Shown: positions 1 to 8,939 of the stretch, piece after piece
Layout: each line of letters begins with the position of its first letter
Position numbering within the stretch: the stretch's first letter is position 1
Assembly (NCBI RefSeq): GCF_024495425.1
Contig: NZ_JANHJR010000001.1
Coordinates: 62,001-126,000, forward strand
Length of the DNA stretch: 64,000 bases
Direction of reading: 5' to 3'
From: Haloarchaeobius litoreus
Lineage (GTDB): Archaea > Halobacteriota > Halobacteria > Halobacteriales > Natrialbaceae
Notes under the pieces: generated by a model
What the model saw: only the letters and a program-made list of their open reading frames with translations
The model's database searches: none
What the model was told of the DNA's origin: nothing
Translations under genes and position numbers: made by a program

Positions 1-27
1 GAAGAAACCCCGGTGAGTGGGAGTCGC

Positions 28-564
28 TCAGTCGACGATCTCGACGCCGTCCTCGCTCACGCGCACGTCGAGCAGGCTCTTGACCTCGTGGCCCATCGGC
101 ACCGGCTCGGACTCCACGCGCCGGATGACCGTCACCACGTCGACGACGTTCGCGCCGACCTCCTCCAGTGCCTCCGTGATGGCCGCGACGAACGCACCCG
201 TGTTCGTCAGGTCGTCGAGCACGAGCACGTCGTCGCCTTCCTCGACGTCGTTCAGGTAGAGGCGGTCGTCGCCCGCGTCGAAGGCGTACTCGTCGTCGAA
301 GCCGTACTGCCGGTCGCGGATGACCACCAGCGGGATGTCCGAGACGAGCGACACCGCCGTCGAGACGTGGACGCCCATCGTCACCGGCGTCGCGATGACG
401 TCAGCGTCGGCGAGGTCTGCCACCTGGCAGATGCCGTTGACGACCTCGCGGACGAGGTGCGGATCGAGTGTCGGGATGCCGTTGCTGATGGGGTGGACGA
501 GGTACGGCCGTCCGTTCCGGTCGATGACTGGGGCCTCGTGGACCGAGCGTTCGAGGGCGTCCAT
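28..564 (-). CDS. Purine phosphoribosyltransferase-like protein (archaeal HGPRTase/APRTase-like)
   Basis: This 178-residue protein belongs to the type I phosphoribosyltransferase fold. The PRPP-binding loop is visible as the hydrophobic strand followed by acidic residues VLVLDDLTNTGAF (about residues 113-125), and an upstream strand DVIATPVTMGVHV supplies the base-binding half. Such haloarchaeal proteins are annotated as HGPRTase-like and may salvage purines using PRPP, although substrate specificity of this subgroup is not settled. The ATG at 564 is the first in frame and gives the usual family length. It is transcribed away from the gene at 777-1118, with a 212-nt gap upstream that carries a palindrome shared with 21458-21476. 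Confidence 0.85.
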   Translation of the reverse strand: MDALERSVHEAPVIDRNGRPYLVHPISNGIPTLDPHLVREVVNGICQVADLADADVIATPVTMGVHVSTAVSLVSDIPLVVIRDRQYGFDDEYAFDAGDDRLYLNDVEEGDDVLVLDDLTNTGAFVAAITEALEEVGANVVDVVTVIRRVESEPVPMGHEVKSLLDVRVSEDGVEIVD

Positions 565-708
565 GTTGATGCGTTGTCTGTCGGTAGCGGGTAAAACTGC
601 GTGGATTTCCGTTCGTGCTCTCGTGAGTCGCTGTCGGTGGATGCGTGGCCCGGGGTACTACCAGCGGGAAAGGGCCGACAGCCTCGCCCCGCGGACCGCT
701 CGCGTCGT

Positions 709-774
709 CTCGCCAGCCGCGCGCCCCGGCTGGTTCTTCGCTGCCGCCCGTGGAGGTTCACGAATATCGTAAAC
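709..774 (-). repeat. Partial copy of an interspersed element (palindrome plus 16-mer)
   Basis: Read on the minus strand, positions 774-756 match the palindrome at 21458-21476 at 17 of 19 bases (GTTTACGATATTCGTGAAC). Positions 724-709 match 21488-21503 exactly (GCGCGCGGCTGGCGAG). The order and orientation of the two blocks are the same at both places, while the spacer differs (31 against 11 nt). Two matches in the same order suggest a degenerate copy of a dispersed intergenic element. It lies in the upstream region of the phosphoribosyltransferase-like gene. Confidence 0.6.
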
Positions 775-776
775 CT

Positions 777-1118
777 TCAGTCCCGCCGTTCGTCCCGCAG
801 CCGCAGGTTCTCGTGGATGCCGAGCACGAGGGCGGGGACGACGACGATGAAGATGTGCTCCTCGATGGGGATCCAGAGCAGTTCGACGCCGGTGCGCATG
901 GGGATGGAGAAGACGCCAACCTCCAGCGTGTACCAGTCCCAGACGTACGCGACCGGGTAGAGCACGGCGATGGTCCGGCCTGCGCGGGCGAGGGCGTCGG
1001 CCCGGAGGAGCAACAGGAGTGCAGCGGTGCCGAAGACGACCTCGGTCGCGAGGTACGTCCACGGGCCGAGGACGGTGATGTCCGGGAGCATGTCGGGGGC
1101 TAGGGACCGGAGCGACAT
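777..1118 (-). CDS. Single-unit lycopene cyclase domain membrane protein
   Basis: This 113-residue protein has three hydrophobic helices and the motif PIEEHIF at about residues 84-90, which matches the PxE(E/D) signature of the heterodimeric or fused lycopene beta-cyclases (CrtYc/CrtYd, CarR domain). Full haloarchaeal lycopene cyclases carry two such units, roughly 200 or more residues, so this is half-length. The ATG at 1118 starts a compact protein; the open frame continues upstream but only as an antisense shadow of the CBS gene. It may act as a homo- or heterodimer in carotenoid cyclisation, or be a paralogue with another isoprenoid-related role; the sequence does not decide. Confidence 0.75.
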   Translation of the reverse strand: MSLRSLAPDMLPDITVLGPWTYLATEVVFGTAALLLLLRADALARAGRTIAVLYPVAYVWDWYTLEVGVFSIPMRTGVELLWIPIEEHIFIVVVPALVLGIHENLRLRDERRD

Positions 1119-1226
1119 GGTTCCCAGGGCGGTCTGCGCGGGTGTTCGGGACCGGGGGACTGGGCACGAACCGGTGAGAATTGGCGGTATCTTCAAGACC
1201 GGTCGGGCGGAACTTACAGATGTACT

Positions 1227-2384
1227 ATGGATATTTCTGATATTGCGACCGAGGAGTTCATCGAAGTCGACGTGAAGACCCGGCTGGGGAAGGTCCGTTC
1301 CCTGTTCGAGCGGGAGAACCCGAAGGGCATCATCGTCACCCGGGATGGCGAGTACGACGCGGTTCTCACCGAGCGAGAGATCATCCAGTCGCACGTCGAG
1401 GACGACGCGAAGGTCGCGGCGCTGGTCAAGCCGAGCCGGAACGCACCGGCACCGAAGGTCGAGCGCTACGAGGACATTCGGGAGACGGCACGTGTCCTCG
1501 TCGAGGGTGGTGTGAAGGTAGCACCGGTGTTCGAGGGTGACAACCTCTGGGGCATCGTCACCGCGGACGCGATCCTCGAGGCTGTCATCGAAAACCTCGA
1601 CGCGCTCGACGTCGGGCAGATCTACTCTGACGACCCCGTCACGGTGAACGACAGCGATGGCCTCGGGACGGTCGTCAACCTGCTCCGCGAGCACGGCATC
1701 TCGCGACTGCCGGTGCTGGACGACTCCGGCGGGCTCACCGGCGTCGTCACGACCCACGACGTCGCCGACGTCGTCATCCGCGGGATGACCAAGTCGACCC
1801 GGGGCGAGCGTGCCGGCGACACCGACCGGATGCTCGACATCCCGGTGTACGACATCATGACCAGTCCGGTCCAGACGACGACCCTCGGCGAGTCCGTCGA
1901 GGAGGCCGTCTCGCGAATGCTCGAGGACGACCTCGGTGGCCTGGTCGTCGTCGACCCGGAGGACGACGACCGGGTCGTCGGCGTGGTCACCAAGACCGAC
2001 GTGCTGCGTGCGCTGACGTTCACCGAAGAGGAGCACATGGACGTCCAGATCACCAACATCTCGCTGCTGGACACGCTCTCGCGTGAGACGATCCGCGACT
2101 CGCTGACGGACGTGCTCGACAAGTACCAGAAGATGCAGGTGATGCACGTCCACGTCCGCTTCCAGCAGCACAAGGAGAAGCTCCGTGGCACGCCGCTGAT
2201 CTACTCGCAGATCCGGGTGCGGACGACCGACGGGCAGGTCGCCGGCTCCGGCGAGGGCTACGGCGCGGAGAGCGCGTTCCGCGTCGCACTCGACAAGTTA
2301 GAGCGCAACGTCCTCGAGATGAAGAGCTACCGGTCCGACGAGGAGTACCGCGGCCAGCTCGCCCGGAAGCTCAACGAGCTGTAG
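1227..2384 (+). CDS. Four-CBS-domain protein fused to a C-terminal HPF/RaiA-like ribosome-binding domain
   Basis: The 385-residue protein contains four CBS motifs in two Bateman pairs: residues about 1-115 and 120-265, with typical segments such as GIVTADAIL and GVVTTHDVADVV. CBS pairs usually bind adenine nucleotides. From about residue 270 the sequence changes to a basic, mixed alpha/beta domain ending at the C-terminus, resembling the sigma-54 modulation/S30EA (hibernation promoting factor) family. This architecture is found in archaea; related proteins have been linked to ribosome hibernation, so an energy-sensing ribosome silencing role is a reasonable inference. It is a single-gene unit, convergent with radB, 42 nt from its stop. 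Confidence 0.8.
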   Translation: MDISDIATEEFIEVDVKTRLGKVRSLFERENPKGIIVTRDGEYDAVLTEREIIQSHVEDDAKVAALVKPSRNAPAPKVERYEDIRETARVLVEGGVKVAPVFEGDNLWGIVTADAILEAVIENLDALDVGQIYSDDPVTVNDSDGLGTVVNLLREHGISRLPVLDDSGGLTGVVTTHDVADVVIRGMTKSTRGERAGDTDRMLDIPVYDIMTSPVQTTTLGESVEEAVSRMLEDDLGGLVVVDPEDDDRVVGVVTKTDVLRALTFTEEEHMDVQITNISLLDTLSRETIRDSLTDVLDKYQKMQVMHVHVRFQQHKEKLRGTPLIYSQIRVRTTDGQVAGSGEGYGAESAFRVALDKLERNVLEMKSYRSDEEYRGQLARKLNEL

Positions 2385-2426
2385 GTCGGTCCCTGCGGGG
2401 CTGACCACCTCACCTCGACCAGCCGC

Positions 2427-3125
2427 TCACAGCTCGGTCGCTGCGATGCCGGCGTCCGTTATCTCGAACTGTATCGACTCACCGGCGGGTTTGGCTCGAT
2501 GTTTCTCCAGCGTCGCCCGACGGTTCCCGCCGCGGAAGCGGTCGATGCGGACGACGGTGCCCATCCAGTGCTCCAGCGTGTTGCCGCCCAGCGCCCGCGT
2601 CCGGTCGCTGTCCGGGTCGCTGAACACCTGGTTGGTCAGCAACACGGCGAACTCGTGCCGGCGCGCGAGCGACAGCAGGTGGGTCACCTGTCTGCCGACC
2701 TTCCGGAGCGCGTCGCCGGCCTCGCCGTCCTCGCCACGCTTGAGCCGGTAGAAGCCGGTCGCTGAGTCCACCACCACGAGGTCCGCGCGCTCGGCGAACC
2801 CCTCGACGTCGCGGACGGCCTCCTCCTGCTCCTCGAAGTCGAGCGCCTCCTCGATCACGATGCGGTCCGTGATGTCGGCCAGCTCCTCGTCGGAGCGCTC
2901 GGCGCGGGCGCTCGCGACCTGCTCGAACCGGTCGAGCGAGAGGCCCTCGGTGTCGACGTAGACGACGGTGCCGCCGTTCGCGGCGGTCTCGACGGCGGTC
3001 ACCAGCGCGACGTTGGTCTTCCCGGCCGCCGGTGGGCCGTACACCTGCGAGACGGTCCCCCGATCGAAGCCGCCGCCGAGGAGCCCGTCGAACGGCTCGT
3101 ACCCGGTGGTGATGCTCTCGGTCAC
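2427..3125 (-). CDS. radB: DNA repair and recombination protein RadB
   Basis: This is a 232-residue RecA/RadA paralogue. The Walker A motif GPPAAGKT is at residues 30-37, Walker B is ADLVVVDSATGF about residue 110, and the C-terminal strands carry VRIDRFRGGNRRATLEKHR. RadB lacks the helix-hairpin-helix N-domain of RadA and assists RadA loading in homologous recombination. The start is the GTG at 3125: it places the family N-terminus (TESITTGYEPFDGLLGGG) correctly, and no ATG exists nearby. The gene is divergent from the RNase H-fold protein at 3198, with only 72 nt between starts, so the two probably share a promoter region. Confidence 0.95.
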   Translation of the reverse strand: MTESITTGYEPFDGLLGGGFDRGTVSQVYGPPAAGKTNVALVTAVETAANGGTVVYVDTEGLSLDRFEQVASARAERSDEELADITDRIVIEEALDFEEQEEAVRDVEGFAERADLVVVDSATGFYRLKRGEDGEAGDALRKVGRQVTHLLSLARRHEFAVLLTNQVFSDPDSDRTRALGGNTLEHWMGTVVRIDRFRGGNRRATLEKHRAKPAGESIQFEITDAGIAATEL

Positions 3126-3197
3126 GTCTGCCCCTGGGGCGGCTCCGGATAAAAGTCCACGGAAGGCATTAAGCCCGCCCGCACGGAAGTTCGGGGA

Positions 3198-3953
3198 GTG
3201 ATAGTCGTCGCGACGGCTGACTTCGAGCTGTACCACGAGGTCGTCACGGAACTGCGGGACCGCGGGGTGACGTTCACGACCGTCGAGCCGGGCGACCCGC
3301 TCCCCGAGCGGACAGACGTGGTCGTCGTCGGCGAGGACGAGGAGGTGGACACCGGAACGGACGGCGACCGCACCCCCGTTCACGTCGTCCGCGCGTCGCC
3401 CGACGCGCCGCGGCGCGCGGTCGACGCCGCGCTCGCGTATCTCCGCGGTGGCGACGGCCGAACCGTCGTCGGCGTCGACCCCGGTCGCAAGCCCGGCATC
3501 GCGGTGCTCGCCGGCGACACGGTCGTCGCGGCGTTCCAGGTGCCCCGCGACGACGCGGCCGCCGTCGTCAGGGCCGAGGTGGCCGACGCGGCCGACCCCG
3601 TGGTCAGGGTCGGCGACGGCGCGCGGCTCGACGGTGCGGCCATCGTCAACGAGCTGGAGGACGTGCGCGTCGAACTCGTCGACGAGACGGGAACGACGCC
3701 GTACCTCGGCACCGGTGCACGCGGAATGGGCGACGTGCTCGCGGCGGTGAACATCGCCCGTCTGGAGGGCGAGGTCGTCGAGAAGCGGGACATCGAACCG
3801 ACCGCCGGCGAGCTCCAGATCATCAAGGACCGCTCGCGCGAACAGTCCACGGAGAACCGGGCCATCGACGAGGTGCTCGCGCGCAGGGTCGCCGCCGGCG
3901 AGCTGAGCATCGAGGAGGCCCTGGAGCGACACGCCGACCCAGACGAAGAGTAG
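3198..3953 (+). CDS. RNase H-fold (RuvC/YqgF-like) protein of unknown function
   Basis: This 251-residue protein starts at GTG 3198. The middle of the protein opens with VVGVDPGRKPGIAVL (about residues 90-104), which resembles the first beta-strand and catalytic Asp of RuvC/YqgF nucleases (GxDPGxxxxG). Near residue 180, ARGMGDVLAAVNIA resembles the last helix of that fold, where RuvC carries its final acidic residues (DAxDAxAxA). Residues 1-85 form a small separate alpha/beta region. I infer an RNase H-fold nuclease or an inactive relative. Its divergent position beside radB supports a recombination or repair role, but this is inference only. It ends 117 nt from the convergent zinc-ribbon gene. 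Confidence 0.65.
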   Translation: MIVVATADFELYHEVVTELRDRGVTFTTVEPGDPLPERTDVVVVGEDEEVDTGTDGDRTPVHVVRASPDAPRRAVDAALAYLRGGDGRTVVGVDPGRKPGIAVLAGDTVVAAFQVPRDDAAAVVRAEVADAADPVVRVGDGARLDGAAIVNELEDVRVELVDETGTTPYLGTGARGMGDVLAAVNIARLEGEVVEKRDIEPTAGELQIIKDRSREQSTENRAIDEVLARRVAAGELSIEEALERHADPDEE

Positions 3954-4070
3954 GAGAGAGGGGACGAACCGCGAACGCCGGCCTCCGTGGGGTTTCCACC
4001 CCCCGGTCGGGCTGGCAGGTCGAGTTTCCCGGTCGGGCAGCCGGTCGCGTGTCGGCAGCGGCCGACCCAG

Positions 4071-4328
4071 TCAGCGGGCGGTCCAGTCGCAGTCGCAGCA
4101 GGCGGGCACGCCCTGCACGTTGACGAGGTCGCCGGTACACGACGGGCAGTCCGTGGTCACGGCGACACCGCCGTCCGCGATGGCGGTCGGCGTCCCGTCG
4201 GTCGCCTCGGCCTCCGCATCGTTCTCGGCGTCGGCGACGGGCGCTGCACGTCTCCAGATGCCGAAGTTGAACGGGTGGTGGTCGTAGATGGTCTCGCGCT
4301 CCCCGGTGGTGTCGTTCTCGGTGGGCAT
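4071..4328 (-). CDS. Small zinc-ribbon protein
   Basis: This 85-residue protein ends with a short zinc-knuckle pair, CPSC about 14 residues before CCDC, typical of small haloarchaeal zinc-finger proteins. The rest is acidic and low complexity. An upstream in-frame ATG at 4361 is rejected because a TATA box (4363-4372) lies immediately in front of it. Transcription should therefore begin about 4340, leaving the ATG at 4328 as the first usable start with a leader near 12 nt. Function is unknown; such proteins may bind nucleic acid or mediate protein contacts. Confidence 0.8.
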   Translation of the reverse strand: MPTENDTTGERETIYDHHPFNFGIWRRAAPVADAENDAEAEATDGTPTAIADGGVAVTTDCPSCTGDLVNVQGVPACCDCDWTAR

Positions 4329-4362
4329 GGCCTCGTACCTATCAGGAGAACTCGTCCGCATT

Positions 4363-4372
4363 CCATATAAGG
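4363..4372 (-). promoter_or_regulatory. TATA box for the zinc-ribbon gene
   Basis: The minus-strand sequence CCTTATATGG lies 35-44 nt before the ATG at 4328. Archaeal initiation typically occurs about 25-27 nt after the TATA centre, here near 4340. This site decides the choice of start codon for the gene at 4071-4328. Confidence 0.7.
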
Positions 4373-4646
4373 TTAGCTGAAAAAATGTATGGGGGGCTAA
4401 AGAGTATTAATATGGACTAAGGTGTGTGGCGATATGCCTATGTATGCATCATATGGCTGGGTGCGTGACCGTCACCCACGCCTCCAGCACGGGCATCACG
4501 AGGCCAGCAGGGTGTAGGGCGTATCGACCCGTCTCTCACGCGTCGTTACGGCGCAGTATCACGTCGCCGGCGGGTCCGCTGGCCCCGGTAGCAAAAGACA
4601 TATCGGGCCACGAACCGGAGTGGACACCATCCCCGTAGCCTGAATC

Positions 4647-6872
4647 ATGAACGAAGTTCAACTGGAGGTTGCCAAGGCGTACCCGAACGACTCGGGGCGC
4701 GGTATCGCCAGGCTCGACCCGGATACGCTGTTACATCTGAAGTTGAGTCCCGGCGACATCATCGAGATCGAGGGTGCAGACACCACCGCGGCCAAGGTGT
4801 GGCGTGCGGACCGGCAGGACTGGAACACCGATACGGTGCGCATCGACGGGTTCACCCGTCAGAACGCTGACGTTGGAATCGGCGAACGGGTGACAATCCG
4901 GAAGGCGGAGGCGACGAAGGCGGAGACGCTCGTGCTCGCACCGCCCGAGGAGGCGTCGGTGCAGTTCGGCTCCGACGCGGCCGGCATGGTCAAGCGACAG
5001 ATACTGAAGCGGCCCGTCGTCGAGCGCGACATCGTCCCGGTGATGTCGAGCACGAACCACCCCTTCATGCGCTCGCCCGGCCAGGCCATCCCGCTCATCG
5101 CGGTCGAGACCGAGCCGGAGGGCGTCGTCCTCATCACCGAGGACACCGAGGTCGAGCTGCGCGAGGAGCCCATCTCGGGCTTCGAGAAGACCGGCGGCGG
5201 CATCACGTACGAGGACATCGGCGGACTCCAGGGCGAGATACAGCGGGTCCGCGAGATGGTCGAGCTGCCGATGAAGCACCCCCAGATCTTCAAGAAGCTC
5301 GGCATCGAGCCGCCCCAGGGGGTGCTGCTCCACGGCCCGCCCGGCACGGGCAAGACGCTGCTCGCGAAGGCGGTCGCCAACGAGACCTCCGCCAGCTTCT
5401 TCTCCATCGCTGGCCCGGAGATCATCTCGAAGTACTATGGCGAGTCCGAGCAACAGCTCCGCGAGATATTCGAGGACGCGAGCGAGGAGTCGCCCTCCAT
5501 CATCTTCATCGACGAGCTCGACTCCATCGCGCCCAAGCGCGAGGACGTGACCGGCGAGGTCGAACGCCGCGTCGTCGCCCAGCTGCTGACGATGATGGAC
5601 GGGCTGGAGGCCCGGGGCCAGGTCATCGTCATCGCGGCGACGAACCGCGTCGACTCCGTCGACCCCGCGCTCCGTCGTCCCGGCCGGTTCGACCGCGAGA
5701 TCGAGATCGGCGTGCCCGACGAGGTGGGTCGCGAGGAGATCCTCCAGATCCACACGCGCGGCATGCCGCTGTCGGACGACGTGAACCTCTCCCACCTGGC
5801 CGACGAGACCCACGGCTTCGTGGGCGCGGACATCGAGAGCCTGACGAAGGAGGCCGCGATGAAGGCGCTGCGCCGGTACCTCCCCGAGATAGACCTCGAC
5901 GAGGAGGACATCCCGCCGAGCCTCATCGACCGGATGATCGTCAAGCGCCAGGACTTCCGCGGCGCGCTCAACGAGGTCGAGCCGAGCGCGATGCGCGAGG
6001 TGCTCGTCGAGCTCCCGAAGATCACCTGGGACGACGTCGGTGGCCTGCAGGACGCCAAGGACAACATCGAGGAGTCCATCGAGTGGCCGCTGAACCAGGC
6101 CGAGAAGTTCCAGCGGATGGGCATCGACCCGCCGAAGGGCGTGCTGCTCTACGGTCCGCCCGGCACTGGGAAGACGCTGATGGCGAAGGCGGTCGCCAAC
6201 GAGACGAACGCGAACTTCATCAGCGTGCGTGGCCCGCAGCTGCTCTCGAAGTGGGTCGGGGAGAGCGAGAAGGCCATCCGGCAGACGTTCCGGAAGGCCC
6301 GGCAGGTGGCCCCGACGGTCATCTTCTTCGACGAGCTCGACTCGCTCGCGCCCGGCAGGGGCGGCGAGATGGGGTCGAACGTCTCCGAGCGCGTCGTCAA
6401 CCAGCTCCTGACCGAGCTCGACGGGCTGGAGGAGATGGGCGACGTGATGGTCATCGGCGCGACCAACCGTCCGGACATGATCGACCCGGCGCTCATCCGC
6501 TCGGGCCGGTTCGACCGCCTCGTGATGGTCGGCCAGCCCGACGTCGAGGGCCGCGAGCAGATCCTCAAGATCCACACCGAGGACACGCCGCTCGCGACCG
6601 ACGTGAGCCTGCGCGAGCTCGCCGAGCTCACGGACGGGTACGTCGGCTCCGACCTGGAGTCCATCGCCCGCGAGGCCGCCATCGAGGCCCTGCGCGAGGA
6701 CGAGGACGCCGAGTCCGTCGACATGCGCCACTTCCGTTCGGCCATGGAGAACGTCCGGCCCACCATCACCGAGGACATCCTCGACTACTACGAGCAGATG
6801 GAGGACGAGTTCAAGGGCGGTACCGCGGACGTCGGCCCGGACCGTCGCGGCGGCCGCATCGGCTTCCAGTAA
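4647..6872 (+). CDS. cdc48: Cdc48/VAT AAA+ ATPase (p97 family)
   Basis: This 741-residue protein has the complete Cdc48 layout. The double-psi barrel/4-alpha-beta N-domain spans about residues 1-180. D1 has Walker A GPPGTGKT near residue 230 and Walker B IIFIDELD near 288. D2 has a second GPPGTGKT near 503 and VIFFDELD near 560, each followed by an arginine-finger region ([15 protein letters not shown]). It unfolds proteins for the proteasome and remodels complexes using ATP. The C-terminus ends in GGRIGFQ, which has Phe as third residue from the end rather than a strict HbYX proteasome-docking motif. A weak TATA-like CAAAAGACA lies at 4592-4600. It is a single gene. Confidence 0.97.
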   Translation: MNEVQLEVAKAYPNDSGRGIARLDPDTLLHLKLSPGDIIEIEGADTTAAKVWRADRQDWNTDTVRIDGFTRQNADVGIGERVTIRKAEATKAETLVLAPPEEASVQFGSDAAGMVKRQILKRPVVERDIVPVMSSTNHPFMRSPGQAIPLIAVETEPEGVVLITEDTEVELREEPISGFEKTGGGITYEDIGGLQGEIQRVREMVELPMKHPQIFKKLGIEPPQGVLLHGPPGTGKTLLAKAVANETSASFFSIAGPEIISKYYGESEQQLREIFEDASEESPSIIFIDELDSIAPKREDVTGEVERRVVAQLLTMMDGLEARGQVIVIAATNRVDSVDPALRRPGRFDREIEIGVPDEVGREEILQIHTRGMPLSDDVNLSHLADETHGFVGADIESLTKEAAMKALRRYLPEIDLDEEDIPPSLIDRMIVKRQDFRGALNEVEPSAMREVLVELPKITWDDVGGLQDAKDNIEESIEWPLNQAEKFQRMGIDPPKGVLLYGPPGTGKTLMAKAVANETNANFISVRGPQLLSKWVGESEKAIRQTFRKARQVAPTVIFFDELDSLAPGRGGEMGSNVSERVVNQLLTELDGLEEMGDVMVIGATNRPDMIDPALIRSGRFDRLVMVGQPDVEGREQILKIHTEDTPLATDVSLRELAELTDGYVGSDLESIAREAAIEALREDEDAESVDMRHFRSAMENVRPTITEDILDYYEQMEDEFKGGTADVGPDRRGGRIGFQ

Positions 6873-7017
6873 CCCTCTCATCGGCTTCCAGCAATCCTCT
6901 CCGTCTTCCGCGCCGACAGTGACGGCTACGGCCGCTGTCGCAGTGTGTCCTCCCGCCGTCGTCCGCAATCGGCAGACGCGCTTAAGTTCCTCCCCCGTTC
7001 ATCTGGTACCAGAGCAG

Positions 7018-8625
7018 ATGCCGTCGGAAGCACCCTGTCCGGTTCCCGGCTCGGCACCCGTCCGGGCGGACGAGCGCTATCGCCCCCTCCGTGACCCGCA
7101 GGTCATCATCCTCGTGCTCATCGTGCTGGGGACGTTCGCCGTGATGGTCGGCGGGCTCGGCACCGGCCCGCCCTTCGGCGACGACAACAGCTCGGACGGG
7201 CCGGTGTTCCCGTTCTACGACTACGACGGCCAGGAGCAGCCGGAGCCGGAGGAGGTCACCCTGTCCGCGGACCGGACGGTCGTCGACCCCGGCGGCTCCA
7301 TCGAGTTCACCGTGCGGGCCGGCGACAGGGCGGTGGCCAACGCGACGGTGCAGGTCGCCGGACAGTCGGTCGAGACGAACCGGAACGGCACCGCGACGGT
7401 CCGGTTCGAGACGCCGGGCGAGTACACGGCGCGCGTCGTCGAGCCCGAGGCGGACAACGACACGGTCGCACGGCTCCCGCTCCGGGTCCGTCGATTCACC
7501 GTCGACCTGTCGACGTCGGCGTCCGCGAGGACCGTCGTCACCGGGGAGTCGCTTCGGGTGCAGATCACCCGTGTCGACACCGACGAGCCGGTGACCGGCC
7601 GGGTCGTCGTCGACGGGCGGACAGTCCGGACGAACGAGTCAGGCGTCGCCACGCTCTCGTTCGACACGGCGGGCGGGTACGAGCTGCGGGTGGAGAAGGA
7701 ACGCACGGACACCGAGCGGTTCACCGCGGTCCGCATCCCCGTCTCGGTCGAGCGGCGGACGGTCGACCTGAACCTGACGCTCTCGTCGGACCGGACCAGC
7801 GTCGACGACCTCGTGACCGTCGTCGTCACGCGGGCCGACACGGGCGAGCCGGTGAACGCCTCGGTGGCCGTCGACAACCGGAGCGCCTGGACCGGCCCGG
7901 ACGGGACCGTCCCGGTCGAGTTCGACGAGAGCGGGACGTACACGGTGTCGGCCTCGGCGCCGCGGACCGACGCGGTGCGGTTCGCCGACGGGACGGCGAG
8001 CCTCCACGTGCGGCCCCGGCTGGTCGGGCTCGACCTCGCGGTGAGCCGGACGACGGTACCGGCGGGCGAACGCGTGACGTTCACGGTCACCCGCGCGACG
8101 ACCGGCGAGCCGGTCGCGGGCACCGTCGAGCTGTTCGGGACGCGCTACCTGACCGACGAGGACGGCCAGCTCCGCATCCGGTTCCAGGTGCCTGGCGACG
8201 TGTCCGCCGTCGCTCGCGCGCCCGAGACGCCACGTGAGCGGTTCCTCTCCGACCGGACGAACCTCACGGTCGTCGGAGCCGACTACGCGGTGACCGGGTT
8301 CGACGCGCCGGCGACCGCCGCGCACAACGGAACGGTCACTGTCGCCGCGACGGTGACGAACGAGGGCAACGCTCGCGAGCCCGAGACGGTGACATATCGA
8401 ATCGGTGATGCGGTGCTCGCCTCCCGCACGGTCGACCTCGACCCGAACGGGTCGACCCGGGTCGAGTTCACGGTCGAGCTGTCGGACCTCCCGCCGGGCG
8501 AGTACGTCCAGACCGTCGCGGTGGGCCGTGATGCGGCGGAAACGGCCATCACCGTGACCGGGAACGAGTCCGCGACACGGCCGCCGGAGGCGTGGGGAAA
8601 GCGGATGCTAGAGACCAGTAATTAA
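7018..8625 (+). CDS. Membrane-anchored Ig-like repeat surface protein with C-terminal CARDB-like domain
   Basis: This 535-residue protein has one N-terminal membrane helix (VIILVLIVLGTFAVMVGG, about residues 29-46), then an acidic linker, so the bulk should face outside. Four related repeats of about 90 residues follow, each built as D-R-T-x-V-x-x-G-x-S/V-F-T-V, then a turn rich in Asn/Gly, then F-D/E-x-x-G-x-Y. A final region, DYAVTGFDAPATAAHNGTVT onward, looks like a CARDB domain. The ATG at 7018 is chosen because TATA-like CTTAAGTT at 6981-6988 predicts transcription near 7010 and because upstream residues are unlike the family. The function is likely surface structure or adhesion; no enzymatic motif is seen. 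Confidence 0.8.
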   Translation: MPSEAPCPVPGSAPVRADERYRPLRDPQVIILVLIVLGTFAVMVGGLGTGPPFGDDNSSDGPVFPFYDYDGQEQPEPEEVTLSADRTVVDPGGSIEFTVRAGDRAVANATVQVAGQSVETNRNGTATVRFETPGEYTARVVEPEADNDTVARLPLRVRRFTVDLSTSASARTVVTGESLRVQITRVDTDEPVTGRVVVDGRTVRTNESGVATLSFDTAGGYELRVEKERTDTERFTAVRIPVSVERRTVDLNLTLSSDRTSVDDLVTVVVTRADTGEPVNASVAVDNRSAWTGPDGTVPVEFDESGTYTVSASAPRTDAVRFADGTASLHVRPRLVGLDLAVSRTTVPAGERVTFTVTRATTGEPVAGTVELFGTRYLTDEDGQLRIRFQVPGDVSAVARAPETPRERFLSDRTNLTVVGADYAVTGFDAPATAAHNGTVTVAATVTNEGNAREPETVTYRIGDAVLASRTVDLDPNGSTRVEFTVELSDLPPGEYVQTVAVGRDAAETAITVTGNESATRPPEAWGKRMLETSN

Positions 8626-8665
8626 CGGCTACGTTCCCACCTGAACAAAAAACAGTTTCTGCTGG

Positions 8666-8674
8666 TTATAAGTT
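8666..8674 (+). promoter_or_regulatory. TATA box for the small membrane protein gene
   Basis: TTATAAGTT at 8666-8674 predicts a transcript start near 8696, five bases before the ATG at 8701. This supports the ATG at 8701 over the TTG at 8695. Confidence 0.65.
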
Positions 8675-8700
8675 TCTGCGTCCGGTAGCTTCACTTGACG

Positions 8701-8934
8701 ATGTCGGGCCAGTCCCTCCTGGGCCGCCTCCCCGAGAGTCCCATCGATAGCGTCTCCCGGTCGGTCCCCCGGTCCGTACGAATGGTCGGCTTCTGGAGCG
8801 CCGTCTCGCTCCCGGTCGTGAACCTCGCACTCCTCGTGTGGGGACTCGACAGCCCGCTCAAGACCGCCGCGTTCCTCGTGCTGCTCGCCTGGAACGCGCT
8901 CGCGCTGGTCGTCGGCAAGCGGTACGACCCCTGA
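8701..8934 (+). CDS. Small two-helix membrane protein
   Basis: The 77-residue product begins with a polar stretch of about 25 residues and then two hydrophobic helices (about residues 29-48 and 53-70), ending in GKRYDP. No known catalytic motif is present. It is preceded by a good TATA box and ends five bases before the stop of the convergent EamA transporter gene. It is probably a conserved haloarchaeal hypothetical protein. Confidence 0.7.
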   Translation: MSGQSLLGRLPESPIDSVSRSVPRSVRMVGFWSAVSLPVVNLALLVWGLDSPLKTAAFLVLLAWNALALVVGKRYDP

Positions 8935-8939
8935 GCGCG

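Noticed and set aside
777-2171. Long minus-strand frame covering the CBS gene, of which the last 113 residues are the lycopene cyclase domain
   Set aside because: Everything before residue 352 is an antisense shadow of the CBS-HPF gene; only the part from ATG 1118 has family features.
3126-3932. N-terminal extension of the radB frame
   Set aside because: It is antisense to the RNase H-fold gene, and RadB family proteins start at the GTG 3125.
4329-4361. Upstream ATG (4361) as start of the small zinc-ribbon protein
   Set aside because: A TATA box at 4363-4372 lies directly in front of it, so the transcript should start about 4340; ATG 4328 is the first start on the mRNA.
4731-6968. 745-codon minus-strand open frame opposite cdc48
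   Set aside because: High G+C produces long antisense frames; the plus-strand Cdc48 has clear motifs throughout and the antisense sequence has none.
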